Shown here: one piece after another, positions 54,950 to 64,000 of the stretch
Position numbering within the stretch: the stretch's first letter is position 1
Layout: each line of letters opens with the position of its first letter
The notes under the pieces: generated by a model
Seen by the model: the letters and a program-made list of their open reading frames with translations, nothing else
What the model was told of the DNA's origin: nothing
Databases searched by the model: none
Source: Rhizopus arrhizus
Lineage: Eukaryota > Mucoromycota > Mucoromycetes > Mucorales > Rhizopodaceae
Direction: 5' to 3'
Length of the DNA: 64,000 nucleotides
Assembly (NCBI GenBank): GCA_024220505.1
Contig: JAKZZE010000021.1
Coordinates: forward strand, 992,001-1,056,000
Position numbers and translations under genes: made by a program

Positions 54950-56763
54950 AGAACATAACACACATTATTAAGCGTGATTGGAGTAACGGGGGAATAAGCC
55001 ACATTATCCGATTCGAATAAACTATCATCTTCTCCAACTTTATTGTTACGAATGGCAAAGACATTTTTGTTATACTCTTCATCAAAACTAGTATTTATAT
55101 TTTTATTTGGACAGATTATATTTCTGTCATAATGCTTATAAAGAAATTCAAATTCGTCATCAGATGATTCACATTGTTCATACGAGTGCGAGGTAGATTC
55201 ATTTTTACTAGGAGATAAAGATAAATCAGTAACTCTGTTTTTAGGAGATTTATTTATCTGACTAATGCTAGTGATCGAGTTGGACAACTCTAAATTGCTA
55301 ACAGTTTTGTCATTCCCTTTAGAAGAATTACTTACAATTTGTTTGCCATGTTTTCTTTTGATATGTTCAAGTCTTACAGAACAAGATGAATAATGACCAG
55401 GAGAGTACTTGGCAGTTTTGCAAAATGTGCATATACCTTGTTTCTTTAAATCCGCAATTTCTTGCTGAAATTCAACAGATGTTTTTGAAACTTTTTGGTT
55501 CTTATGTTCACTTTGATGTACCATTTTTCTTTTTTTAGTATTGGTGTTATCGTCCTGTTCAACGAGTTTTTTGGTATTGTCTTCCTTTTTCTTATCCTTA
55601 AGGATGTTCAACAAAGCAGATTCCAAGTTAGCCATTTCTTTAATTAGAATTGACTCCAGAACATTCCATTCCTTAGGCAGAGGAATAGGCAAGTTGCGTG
55701 TTGAATAAATACTTTCTCCAGTGATATTGGAGCTAGTAGAGACAAGCGAGGGAAGATTTTTTTTGACAGTAGCTTGGACCATTTCCTGAAACTTGACAGT
55801 GTGAACCCTCGAAATGAAATGTCCAATCCAGAAAGTGTTATCATGCATGTTAACCTTTGCACCAACAGGGAAAAGACGATATCGATCCATTGCTTGGGTC
55901 AAAGTTTCGTAACGTTCTTGCCTGAAGTTGATAAGATTTTTAAACCACATCTCTGGTGTAGTTTGTGAAGCAAGATCGAAGCGTTGTTTCAAGACTTCTT
56001 TTGCCTGATCCCAATTCAAAGCGGTTTTCTTATCCATACAACGTCTTTTGATGAATCTTTCGAACCAGTCATGGTCGGTATCACTGTCAGACTTTTCAAA
56101 AGAAACTTCCAGGTAGTGCAACCAATGATCCTCTACAGATACATCATAATCCAAGAATTTTCTTTGGAAATCTCTAATAAACATATCCAAAGATGGTTTA
56201 TTACTTGGTCTGACGTTTTTATCACCTTCGCGAAGAGTGAGCTGATACAGAGTACTAGCGGTAGGGTTGACGTTGAATTTTGGGATTTCACGGCTTGGGA
56301 TAAGTCTATCGTTGGGTGATGAATTTCTAGATCCATTGCCCTTCAACTCATGATTATGCAGTTCTAACTGGAAAGCAATAAGAGCGTTAACATCATTTAA
56401 AGCTGATACAGCATAGCTCAATTGCTTTTCGTTTTCTTCAAGTGAAGTTAGCTTATTTTCTAAAATAAAACTCGCTTTATTATTATTTAATTTTTCAATT
56501 AAATCAAAGAACAAGGATTTTTGAGCCATCAACCTCTCCATATAATTGGAAGGGTCCGAAGAAGGAACAGCAGGAGAAGAGTCAGTAACTTCATCCATCT
56601 CAGCATCAGTTTCAATGGATGCATCATCACGAGGATGGATGGATGAGTTTGACGCTCTACTTTCGAGGGTTTCAAGATCCATTCTATCCAAGGACTTAGC
56701 TACTTCATCAGCTGAATCCTTTTCAACGTTTTTGGCAGGGGATTGATTAATAGAAGAATTCAT
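54940..56763 (-). CDS. G3 Gag-like polyprotein
   Basis: 607 aa from ATG 56763 (MNSSINQSP). Acidic, Ser-rich N-terminus. A helical gag core lies at about residues 190-330 (MFIRDFQRKFLDYDVSVEDHW, ALNWDQAKEVLKQRFDLAS). There is a basic Lys-rich linker and an unusual Cys/His knuckle CTFCKTAKYSPGHYSSC (C-x2-C-x8-H-x3-C, wider than the normal CCHC spacing), then an acidic Ser-rich tail. The last codons come from the 555-bp insertion, so the native C-terminus is cut. The protease fragment downstream in another frame supports a retrotransposon origin. I cannot place the clade without RT. Confidence 0.75.
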   Translation of the reverse strand: MNSSINQSPAKNVEKDSADEVAKSLDRMDLETLESRASNSSIHPRDDASIETDAEMDEVTDSSPAVPSSDPSNYMERLMAQKSLFFDLIEKLNNNKASFILENKLTSLEENEKQLSYAVSALNDVNALIAFQLELHNHELKGNGSRNSSPNDRLIPSREIPKFNVNPTASTLYQLTLREGDKNVRPSNKPSLDMFIRDFQRKFLDYDVSVEDHWLHYLEVSFEKSDSDTDHDWFERFIKRRCMDKKTALNWDQAKEVLKQRFDLASQTTPEMWFKNLINFRQERYETLTQAMDRYRLFPVGAKVNMHDNTFWIGHFISRVHTVKFQEMVQATVKKNLPSLVSTSSNITGESIYSTRNLPIPLPKEWNVLESILIKEMANLESALLNILKDKKKEDNTKKLVEQDDNTNTKKRKMVHQSEHKNQKVSKTSVEFQQEIADLKKQGICTFCKTAKYSPGHYSSCSVRLEHIKRKHGKQIVSNSSKGNDKTVSNLELSNSITSISQINKSPKNRVTDLSLSPSKNESTSHSYEQCESSDDEFEFLYKHYDRNIICPNKNINTSFDEEYNKNVFAIRNNKVGEDDSLFESDNVAYSPVTPITLNNVCYVLVK

Positions 56764-57921
56764 TCAAAAAAATGAGATATTTGCAGATAAAAGTGAGAAA
56801 AAAGAAAGGAAATAGTACTTGAAAACTAGTGAATGAGTCTCTATGTAACCTTGTTATTAGATTTCAAGACGAGAGACAGAACCCATTTAATCAAACTACG
56901 CCTTTATATAGGAAATGAAATTATTCAGGGACCAAAGTGAGTTCAAGGTCAATTTTAGTATTGAGCTTGAACAATATAAACATTGTATATGAGCTTTAAG
57001 GAATATGTAATAAGTAATATTATGTCTTCAGTACTTGTTATTTCTTATATAAGATCTGAGTAATCTCATACGAATAATAAGTATTTAATAATGTAAATAC
57101 GACACAAACCAAGGGGTCACTTGTTTAAAATTTGTCGACCATGCTTTTTTAGGAAGTTGCAAATGCAATTTTATGGCTGTGGTTCTTCTTTTCAAAAATT
57201 AATGCTTTTATGTATCGTTTTATTTTATATTCATATTGTGACGATGCCATTGATAATCAAAAAATGATGAGGACGCAAACATAGTTTAATTTTAAGTTGC
57301 TAATTACTTTAAAGAAAACCTTTTTATTTTGTATTAACCAACTCGATTCAACTTAACAAAGCGAATTGAAGACATTAACCCAAAAACAATCAAAAGCAAC
57401 TCGGAAGACAAAAGCCCTACAAAACAAATTATGTATAAACAGCCATCTTTTCTTTTTTTTTTTCTGGTATGAAAACATACAATTTTCTTCACTTTTTTTC
57501 TGTAAAATAATTTTTTTGAATCGAATGCTTGTTTTCTTCTCAGGAACAAGTCCTTTGAAGCACATACTTGATTGTATTCCCTTTTTTGTTTTGATATTTT
57601 TATTACTCTTCTGTAATAAGCTTGATTTACACAACAGAATCTGGACATAGTAGTTTAAATGCGAAATTGTGCTGAATACTGTATTATTTTTTTGGAATCA
57701 AGCTTGTTAAGACTATTGGTTCAGCATCTAATCTCTTTAAAATGAATGTATTTAATATTGTGGACACACAAAAACGAATGTTATCGCAATATCTTTTGTT
57801 TAATTGATTATCTTAACACTTTGGCTATTTTTTTACATAAAGTATCTATAGTACTTGCTGCAAATGATATTAATAACAACGTTTCAACAAACGTTTATAT
57901 TTTTATTTCGTATTATTAATG
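56764..57921. other. Leader of the G3 element and non-coding sequence
   Basis: Upstream of the G3 gag on the minus strand there is a TATATAAAGG box (56910-56901), about 140 nt before the ATG, as in an LTR or leader promoter. I cannot define an LTR because no second copy is present. Positions 57100-57921 are AT-rich with only chance ORFs. Confidence 0.4.
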
Positions 57922-58992
57922 TTATTTTTCTGCAGCAAGTTCTGCAAACCAGGCTGGATTATGTTGAACTCGATCAAAGCTAACATTCTTAAGGCAATTT
58001 ATTATACCGTTAAAGGTATTGTTATGGTGCTTTCTTCGCCAAATAAATTCAATAAGCAACCAAGGTATCATTTTCTTTGTTCTGAGGGCAGGAGTTGCAT
58101 TCATTTTTATTCCATTCCAAGTTCCTAAAGAAATTTTAGAATGATTTTGAGCTATAAACCTTTGTATATAGTAACCTTGTTCTTACCCTCAATTGTATTG
58201 GTATGAACATCGCCATCACGAAATGTTACACTATGGCTGACAGTTCGATGTATTAAGTTCATTCCAAGGTTTACCATACTTTCATATGCTCGCCAACAGT
58301 CTGTATGTACTATGGATGCATCTGCAACATAATTTTGGATAATTGTATTTATCGTTTCCGTGTTTCTGTTATTCACCACAACAAGGAAGTACTTTCGTTC
58401 AGGTGTCTTTTCCACACCACCAAGCATCCAAACACCCTCCACATGGTGTCCACGATGACACTTTCTTTTTCCAAACTTTGATTCATCAATTTCTACCACG
58501 ATTGGATTTCGATCCGCATCATAGTCTCCAATTTTACAATCATTTTGCTGCAAATCTTCTTGTAAGACTTGGTACCAATCTTAACGTTTTGCGTACTGTA
58601 TTAGGAGAGCATCCAACCATGGTAGAAATTGCTATGCGGCGTATTTTCAAACGCCAAAAGTAAAGAATGGATAGAGTGTCATAGTTTGGTAAGTTTCGAT
58701 GAGGAAAAAAGGAAGCGTTTCGTACAGCTATTTGACGTCCATTACAATATTTTTCGCCGGTTTCCTGGTTTATAGTTATGTCATTACATCTCCAACATGG
58801 ATTACTTCTCGCTTGTTCCAAGTACATAATACTTCCTTCAGCACCATTTTGTGGACATAATGGGAACATTTTGCTCTCTGCTCCAATTATGTGGCAAAAT
58901 GGTACTGTGATGTAACTCTTCATCAACTTCAAAATCTTCTTTTTCCAGTCATTCTTCAATATCGTCGTTATTGATAGAAATAAATGCTTCAT
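57922..58992 (-). pseudogene. ISXO2-like transposase with a spliceosomal intron, frameshifted
   Basis: Minus strand. The N-terminal part (58992-58560) has a zinc-ribbon-like segment (NPCWRCND..GEKYCNGRQIAVRNASFF) and a helix-turn-helix (STMVGCSPNTVRKTL). A 1-2 nt frameshift near 58575 leads to DWYQVLQEDL and the ISXO2 catalytic core: VVEIDESKFGKRK, VWMLGGVEKTPERKYFLVVV, VHTDCWRAYESM and HTNTIEG. An intron 58186-58125 (62 nt, GTAAG..TTTAG) joins in frame to exon 58124-57922, which completes the domain (TWNGIKMNATPAL..WRRKHHNN) and ends in TAA. Upstream, an acidic Ser-rich stretch up to about 59100 contains two more stops. This is a Merlin/IS1595-type gene, domesticated or transposon-borne, now dead. 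Confidence 0.85.
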
Positions 58993-59097
58993 CCAAGTTT
59001 GAATTTTGTTCAGTTTATAAATGTGTTTTTTCTACTTCATCATCAGAATCAACAATAATAACAGGGCTACTTGATGAAGCAACAGATAACGACACAG

Positions 59098-59480
59098 ACG
59101 GTGGTTAAACCCCAAAAGAGTTATGGATACCAGCACAAAACGCTTATAAAATTGTGGTTGTGGTTTTCAACGCAGAAACAGAACCAATGGACCACAAAAA
59201 CGCAAAAAAAGAAAATTGTGTTTACGGTTAAAATCCAAAATCCTATGGTTGCCAGCTTAATTTCATAGTTGTGGTTTAGGCACTTTTTATGACGGTAACT
59301 AAAGTTAGAGTCACGGCTATATCGAAAAAGTAAAATCCAGTGTTGTCCGGTTACTTTTCGGAGTGAGAACCAACACTAGGCGCGGGTGATTGGGACTTCA
59401 GGCCACGATGGATAAATCATTAGATATACAGTTCAATCGGAGATATATTTACAGTCCAAATATGGAAACAAGGGTTTTTG
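59098..59480. repeat. Dispersed repeat copies (GTGGTT family and the 43.75-kb repeat)
   Basis: GGTGGTTAAACCCCAAAAGA at 59100, ATCCTATGGTTGCCAGCTTA near 59238, and GAACCAACACTAGGCGC near 59369 match the array at 47.6-48.1 kb and 54.06 kb. From about 59396 the sequence (TTCAGGCCACGATGGATAAA) matches 43752-43840. Confidence 0.55.
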
Positions 59481-59484
59481 AGTA

Positions 59485-59870
59485 TGGAGAATACGATGCC
59501 GCAGTTTAAATATTAAAATTCCGACATATTGCTGCTCTAATCGCAGAATTTGGCACTTTTTCCATGTTCCGTAAATGTAGTCCAATCCTGTTATCACGTA
59601 GCTTATCCATTAGGTACCAGACATTGTAATTAATGCACTCAATCATAAAACTTTTGATTTTCTCTGCATCACTTCGGCTAGCTTTTTTAAAATACGTATA
59701 CACGAAATTTTCTTTAAATTTGGCATAAAATAGTCATTGAAAGTAATGAAAGAGATACACAGAACAATATTAGTATTTAGTTACGGTTAAAAAGCATCTT
59801 GCAACCCATGAAGAGCATAAATTAATTTAACTGTAAGTGGGACACAATCATATTATTTTCTCGTTCTGAC
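59485..59870. other. Non-coding stretch
   Basis: No gene or element recognised. Confidence 0.4.
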
Positions 59871-59879
59871 AGATAGTTA

Positions 59880-59952
59880 AAATAGCTTGGTTGGAAAAGT
59901 GTGGTCTTCCCAAAGTGATGATCCTGGGTTCGATACCCGGATGTGGATGATT
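59880..59952 (+). other. tRNA-like sequence (pseudo-tRNA or SINE head)
   Basis: A D-arm-like TAGCTTGGTTGGAAAAGT and a perfect T arm (CTGGGTTCGATACCCGG) lie at tRNA spacing, with CCC in the anticodon position. The anticodon stem pairs poorly and I find no matching 5' acceptor strand, so a functional tRNA is unlikely. Confidence 0.4.
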
Positions 59953-60439
59953 GTTTTTATCGGAAATTTTGATCCTTCAACATTTTTGTTCACGGAATTT
60001 TAATTCGACGTAAGCCACAAAGGAAAAGAAGTTATCCCTTAAAATTTTTTTCTTTTCTCTTTCGTTTTTTTTTGTTTTCTTTTTTTCCTTTTTTTTTTCC
60101 TTTTTTCTTTTTGTAACTGAAGGTAAGTTTAATATAGTATTTAATGTAGTATTGTTTTCAATACTAATTTTTATCATCTTTGTAAAACATTGAATTGTTT
60201 AAATATTTTTATTCAAACTGAACGCAGAGTATTATACAAGATGTCAACAAACAACAATAATTTAACTTCAAATGGACCAAGCTCAAGAGTCACTACGGCG
60301 CAAAAAAATCTCCGCATAACACTCATTGTAGGCGCGGATTAATAAAATAAAGATGCTAAAAATGTCGAATTTAGCATAATTTAGAATAAAATTGGAATAA
60401 CATTGGAGTAAAACATGATGCTACATGAACTCTCATACG

Positions 60440-60535
60440 CTTTCACATAACAATTTAATTGGATGAGGCAAAATTGGAGTAAAATGGAGTAAAATTGGTC
60501 TAAAGTATAACAATTTAATTGGATGAGGCAGACAT
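60440..60535. repeat. Short tandem repeat, 60-bp period
   Basis: ATAACAATTTAATTGGATGA recurs at 60447 and 60507, separated by diverged AAATTGGAGTAAAA units. Confidence 0.75.
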
Positions 60536-60686
60536 TAGCTGTTCTGTATATAAGCAGAGTATGGCTATGTTTAATCAATTATGTCCAGTAAAATGGGTAG
60601 GTTTATTATTGTATAGGGCAGTATAAATGGACAAATTTAAATGATTTAATAATACGATGCTTTATTTATTTTATTATATTATTCAT

Positions 60687-60812
60687 TTGAATAAAAAAAA
60701 AAAGTAATAACAAAAAAAAAGTAATAACAAAAAAAAAGTAATAGCAAAAAAAAAAAAAATAATAAAAGAAAAAGAATAATAAAAGAAAAGGAATAATAAA
60801 AAAAAAGGAATA
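60687..60812. repeat. Low-complexity A-rich tandem repeat
   Basis: Repeating AAAAAAAAGTAATAAC and AATAATAAAAGAAAAG units, simple-sequence in nature. Confidence 0.85.
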
Positions 60813-60846
60813 CAGAATGAACAGATCCAATATAATCGTACGTCAT

Positions 60847-60926
60847 TACTTACCTGTCCTCGACAATATTCAATGCAACCCATTTAGCAGATTTAATTAC
60901 TTTCAACAATCTACATTGCAATCTAT
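60847..60926 (-). other. Possible internal exon, minus strand
   Basis: An open segment (LQCRLLKVIKSAKWVALNI then VEDR) is preceded by a TATTAATTATTCTGTTGAATATAG-type acceptor region and followed by GACAG/GTAAGT. It looks like an exon but I could not attach it to others with certainty. Confidence 0.25.
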
Positions 60927-61162
60927 ATTCAACAGAATAATTAATATTTAAACATATGCAATTTTATTTCTATTTACCAAAATTGTTTTCCTTTTTTTTA
61001 TCACATGATAGATAATTGTCTTATACAACCATTGTTACTTTTCCTCAAGTCCGTGCGCCTATGCTTTATTGGGTTTCATAATACTCTATCATCATTGCTG
61101 TTATCGTTAATATCATTACAGTTGCTTCATACAAAATCCACATTGCAAAATAAAACAAAGTA

Positions 61163-61522
61163 TTAAAATCTAATAAATAAAAAACATCAGTTAAGAAAAA
61201 AGTAACAAGCAAACAAATTATACCTTTTGTCTTGTTCAAACATACTATCTATACAATATGATGTTGGTTAAGGTTCAATCTATCTGAAGCAGCATAGAGT
61301 ATAATTTTACCTAATATCAACAGCATACACAATATGAAACAACACACCAAGCATAGTATACAAAAGCAGAGGATGAATAGTTGCGACAAACTGGTCTACA
61401 GCATGATAGAGTATTGATTATACAGCTAGGTTGCACACTACAGATAGAGTCAGTAAAGTGTCAAGGTAAGGAGCGGAAAGAAATACAAATAAAGATATGA
61501 AGAAGAGCAAGGGTTGTTGCAT
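61163..61522 (-). CDS. Candidate small membrane protein gene, four exons (62 aa)
   Basis: Exons 61522-61442, 61390-61311, 61244-61224 and 61169-61163. Introns are 51, 66 and 54 nt, all GT..AG, two with CTTAAC branch-like sites. The joined frame reads MQQPLLFFISLFVFLSAP, then FVATIHPLLLYTMLGVLF, then SMFEQDK and a TAA. That is two hydrophobic helices and a short polar end. An AATAAA lies about 90 nt downstream of the stop. I recognise no family. The reconstruction rests on splice consensus and open frame only, and the very short last exons are a weakness. Confidence 0.3.
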
Positions 61523-61529
61523 GTTGTAA

Positions 61530-62125
61530 TGTAGCCATAACTAAGTTTTCTTTAATTAGTGAACCATTCGTTAAAAACATCTTGTTTGACTAAAGCTCTC
61601 GCAATATTTGAAGTAAAAGAATACTAGAGCTTACTATAAGCAAAGATAAAAAGAAATGGTTAAAAGGAATACAACATCCAACAACTTCATACCCATGCAA
61701 CATAATAATTGTTTTTTTTTTTTTTTTTTTTTTTTCATTTGTAATGCGTTGACTGTTTGAGCTGATTTAGTTTTAGCTATTTTGTTTTCAAAACATGGTG
61801 CATATCAGCAATAACTAAAAGTATCAAAAACTGTTAACAAAGTAGAGTAATAATGAATATACGAAAAAAAAAAAAAAAAAAAAAGAAAAGAGCCATAAAA
61901 AAATAAAAAAATAAAATAATGCTTTAAAATCCATGCAAGTTTATTTCATACAATTAACGTCATAGGACCAATGGCATTGAGGAATAATAACTAAGCTATA
62001 TAAAAAAGTACCAACATTACCATCATGGAGATCTAGTCATGACAAGACAATTCTAAACGACATTTAACAAACAATAGTAGAATTTATTTAACAAAAGATA
62101 AAACAATAAAAAGAAAAAGAAACAA
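61530..62125. other. AT-rich non-coding stretch
   Basis: T and A tracts (61711-61735, 61864-61884), no gene recognised. Confidence 0.45.
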
Positions 62126-62355
62126 TTATATTCTTCTCTTTTTATTTTGACGACGAGAAGTAGGACGAGTGCCAGAACGGGTGGTAGACATAATGGTATG
62201 CTTTCCGATCTTTAATACCTTTTTCTTCATTTCATTTATGTAGCCTTCTTTTTTTTTATTTTTTTATGCTTTTATGCCTATGTCTATGATTTAATAGCTT
62301 CTTTTTCCATGTTCTTTTTTTTAATTACCATCAAAACTCCATCCAAAATATATAT
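62126..62355 (-). CDS. Possible last two exons of an unrecognised gene
   Basis: Exon 62355-62329 (IYFGWSFD) and exon 62247-62126 join through an 81-nt GT..AG intron in frame, giving EGYINEMKKKVLKIGKH and a basic Ser/Thr/Arg tail (TTRSGTRPTSRRQNKKRRI), then TAA. This stretch is less AT-rich than its surroundings, which favours coding. A basic C-terminus of this kind could act as a nuclear localisation or RNA-binding tail. Upstream exons were not found. Confidence 0.3.
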
Positions 62356-62359
62356 CTAA

Positions 62360-62680
62360 TCTTCTCTTATGTATTGCTGTATTCACGTAAATCACTTTTC
62401 GACTATAATCCAAATAAATTCTATGCATATGTTTCTATGCTTAAAACCTTTTACAAGAAACTATTTTTATACGTTTTGTAGCTGTAATAAAAAAAATCGT
62501 TTTAAGAGTTTTTAAACAAAGCTTCAGGTTTTGTATCTGTTAACAAGTTGCACTGCAAAATGATATGTTATTTGACACCTTCCATTATCTCTACAGTGTT
62601 ACGTTGTTGTTAAAGGGATTTATAGCCTTATATCCAATATGCTAATCAAAATAAGATTTTTTTCATTATGAGTACTGAAC

Positions 62681-62717
<37 letters not shown>

Positions 62718-64000
62718 CCTACCAAATAAAGACTTTTTTTCTACTAAATATTTCATAAAGCATAGGACTAAACGGAATGTAGCTCATATACTATAAACAT
62801 ACATTAGATGCAATGTATATCAACAAACGATCACTATTTACCTTAAAAAAAAGCTAATTCTTGTTAAATAATTGTAAAAACTAGATTAAGGTACAAGATA
62901 AATAATAACAGTTTAATTGTTAGCAAGTGTTTAGAATAGTAAAAATAATTACGAGCCGTAAGAATTTCGTAGCAGGATTACATGAAGAAAGAAAAGAAGT
63001 ACAATCGGAAGTTTCTTGTACTTTTTGAAACGCTTGTAAGTTATAACGACGTCATCCTAGAGCATTTGCAAACTCGTTTTTTTTTTTTTATTACAATTAT
63101 TTTTGAAATTCGGTTTATTTTAATTCATGATTACAACAATTATTAGTAGTCAAACAGATTGAATTCCTTTGGCTTCAATTAAACTGACTATAACAGAGAA
63201 AAAGTATAATAACAAAGGACAACCTACTCAAATCAATATTTTTACCCAATGAAGAAGTAATTTAAACAAATTACTTTATTGTATATGGTCTGAATTTGAT
63301 ATTAGTTTATACAACTCTTTTTTATATCTATTACGCATTTATATTCTTCAGTTTATTTCCCCATATTTAATACAAAAAAATAAAGATTCACAACTATGAC
63401 AAATTACTCTCAGTTCAATTAACATAAAAAGTTTGTAATGTAACTCGACTAGTAAAAGTATAATGAAGCAGTACTACAATTGGATACAAAGAAAAGTTAC
63501 AGCAATCAAAGCATATCTTGTTTAAATTTGCTAAAATAAATAGAACTAAAGGCACAGGTGCATTACTGACTCTTTGCCATAATGCTTACATGTCTTCTTT
63601 TTCACATTTTAAGTTTCCATTAAAAACATATCAGCTAGAGCACAAGATGTGGAAGTGGTTTAAGATACGACAATTGACAGAGGCATAAAAAACGTAAGCT
63701 TTGTTCTTTTTTTTTACATTTTTGGCAGTAATGGAGCTATAAGTTGTCTCTTTTTTTGTTGTTGCAAATTATCAATTATAAAAACAACCACAAAATATAG
63801 TTCAAGATAGAAACAAAAAGAGAGTCGCAGAACATTTTTTTTTTTTAAAAAATAAAAAATTGTACGCAATCTACTTTCTTTGTAATTGCTTAAAAAAACT
63901 AATGAAAAGGAATCTTTTTTACGACCATTACAATCATAATGCAGAAAAATGCAAGTTGTGTAATATCGGTTCGTTACGTCTTTTAACAGCAAAACTCAGG
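62360..64000. other. AT-rich sequence to the right edge
   Basis: Long T tract at 62682-62717 and several shorter tracts. ORFs here are short and of simple composition. I see no gene or element I can support. Confidence 0.45.

Noticed and set aside
57334..57648. 104-codon minus-strand ORF
   Set aside because: Lys/Phe-rich composition expected from A/T tracts, an overlapping open frame of similar length, and no motif or splice context.
1..64000. CRISPR arrays, bacterial operons, riboswitches or replication origins
   Set aside because: Introns, LTR/LINE/DIRS elements and the absence of ribosome-binding sites show a eukaryotic genome. No spaced palindromic repeat array was seen.

Overview
The window is eukaryotic and almost certainly fungal, most likely an early-diverging (Mucoromycota-type) genome. 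It is very AT-rich with long T/A tracts. Split genes have introns of about 45-110 nt with GT..AG ends and CTAAC/CTTAAC-like branch sites. The mobile-element mix (DIRS, Tc1, Plavaka/CACTA-like, chromovirus, ISXO2-like) fits such a fungus. The lineage call is inference. The window is essentially a graveyard of nested transposable elements; I found no conserved housekeeping gene.

Left third (1-17.1 kb): a Tnp2-type (CACTA/Plavaka-like) transposase gene runs off the left edge on the minus strand. Its element ends at 3170 in a CACTGCAAATAAT-type terminal repeat. Three bases (AAA) later a second element of the same terminal-repeat family starts at 3174 and appears to end at 17117, again followed by AAA. 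That element carries an unrecognised four-exon gene for a 391-aa coiled-coil protein (12825-15806). A DIRS-type tyrosine-recombinase retrotransposon (4357-12776) sits in its 5' flank and a Tc1 element (13825-15463) sits in its third exon. The DIRS element holds two further Tc1 elements, one of which contains a solo LTR.

Middle (17.1-36.9 kb): a minus-strand, head-to-tail array of non-LTR retrotransposons and tRNA-derived SINEs that share the LINE 3' tail. One LINE (31898-36.9 kb) has both ORFs intact, joined by a UAAUG stop-start; a second copy has a frameshift just before the RT YADD box. Two non-autonomous CACTG-terminated elements interrupt the array. One of them contains a Tc1 nested inside another Tc1.

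Right (37-64 kb): a young, intact-looking Ty3/gypsy element (37605-43704) whose Pol C-terminus is encoded in its LTR; a decayed Tc1 (45649-47276); a chromodomain-bearing gypsy element with broken gag and pol (48126-54052); a gag-protease remnant of a third LTR element (54.1-56.8 kb) with a 555-bp insertion; and an intron-containing ISXO2-like transposase pseudogene (57.9-59 kb). The last 4-5 kb is AT-rich sequence with a few short, splice-bounded open segments that may belong to real small-exon genes.

The main relation between genes is insertion history. At least five nesting levels can be read directly: SINE head > CACTG element > DIRS > Tc1 > solo LTR. Several insertions can be removed precisely on paper, using TA, ATT, 3-bp, 4-bp or 5-bp duplications, to recover the pre-insertion state.
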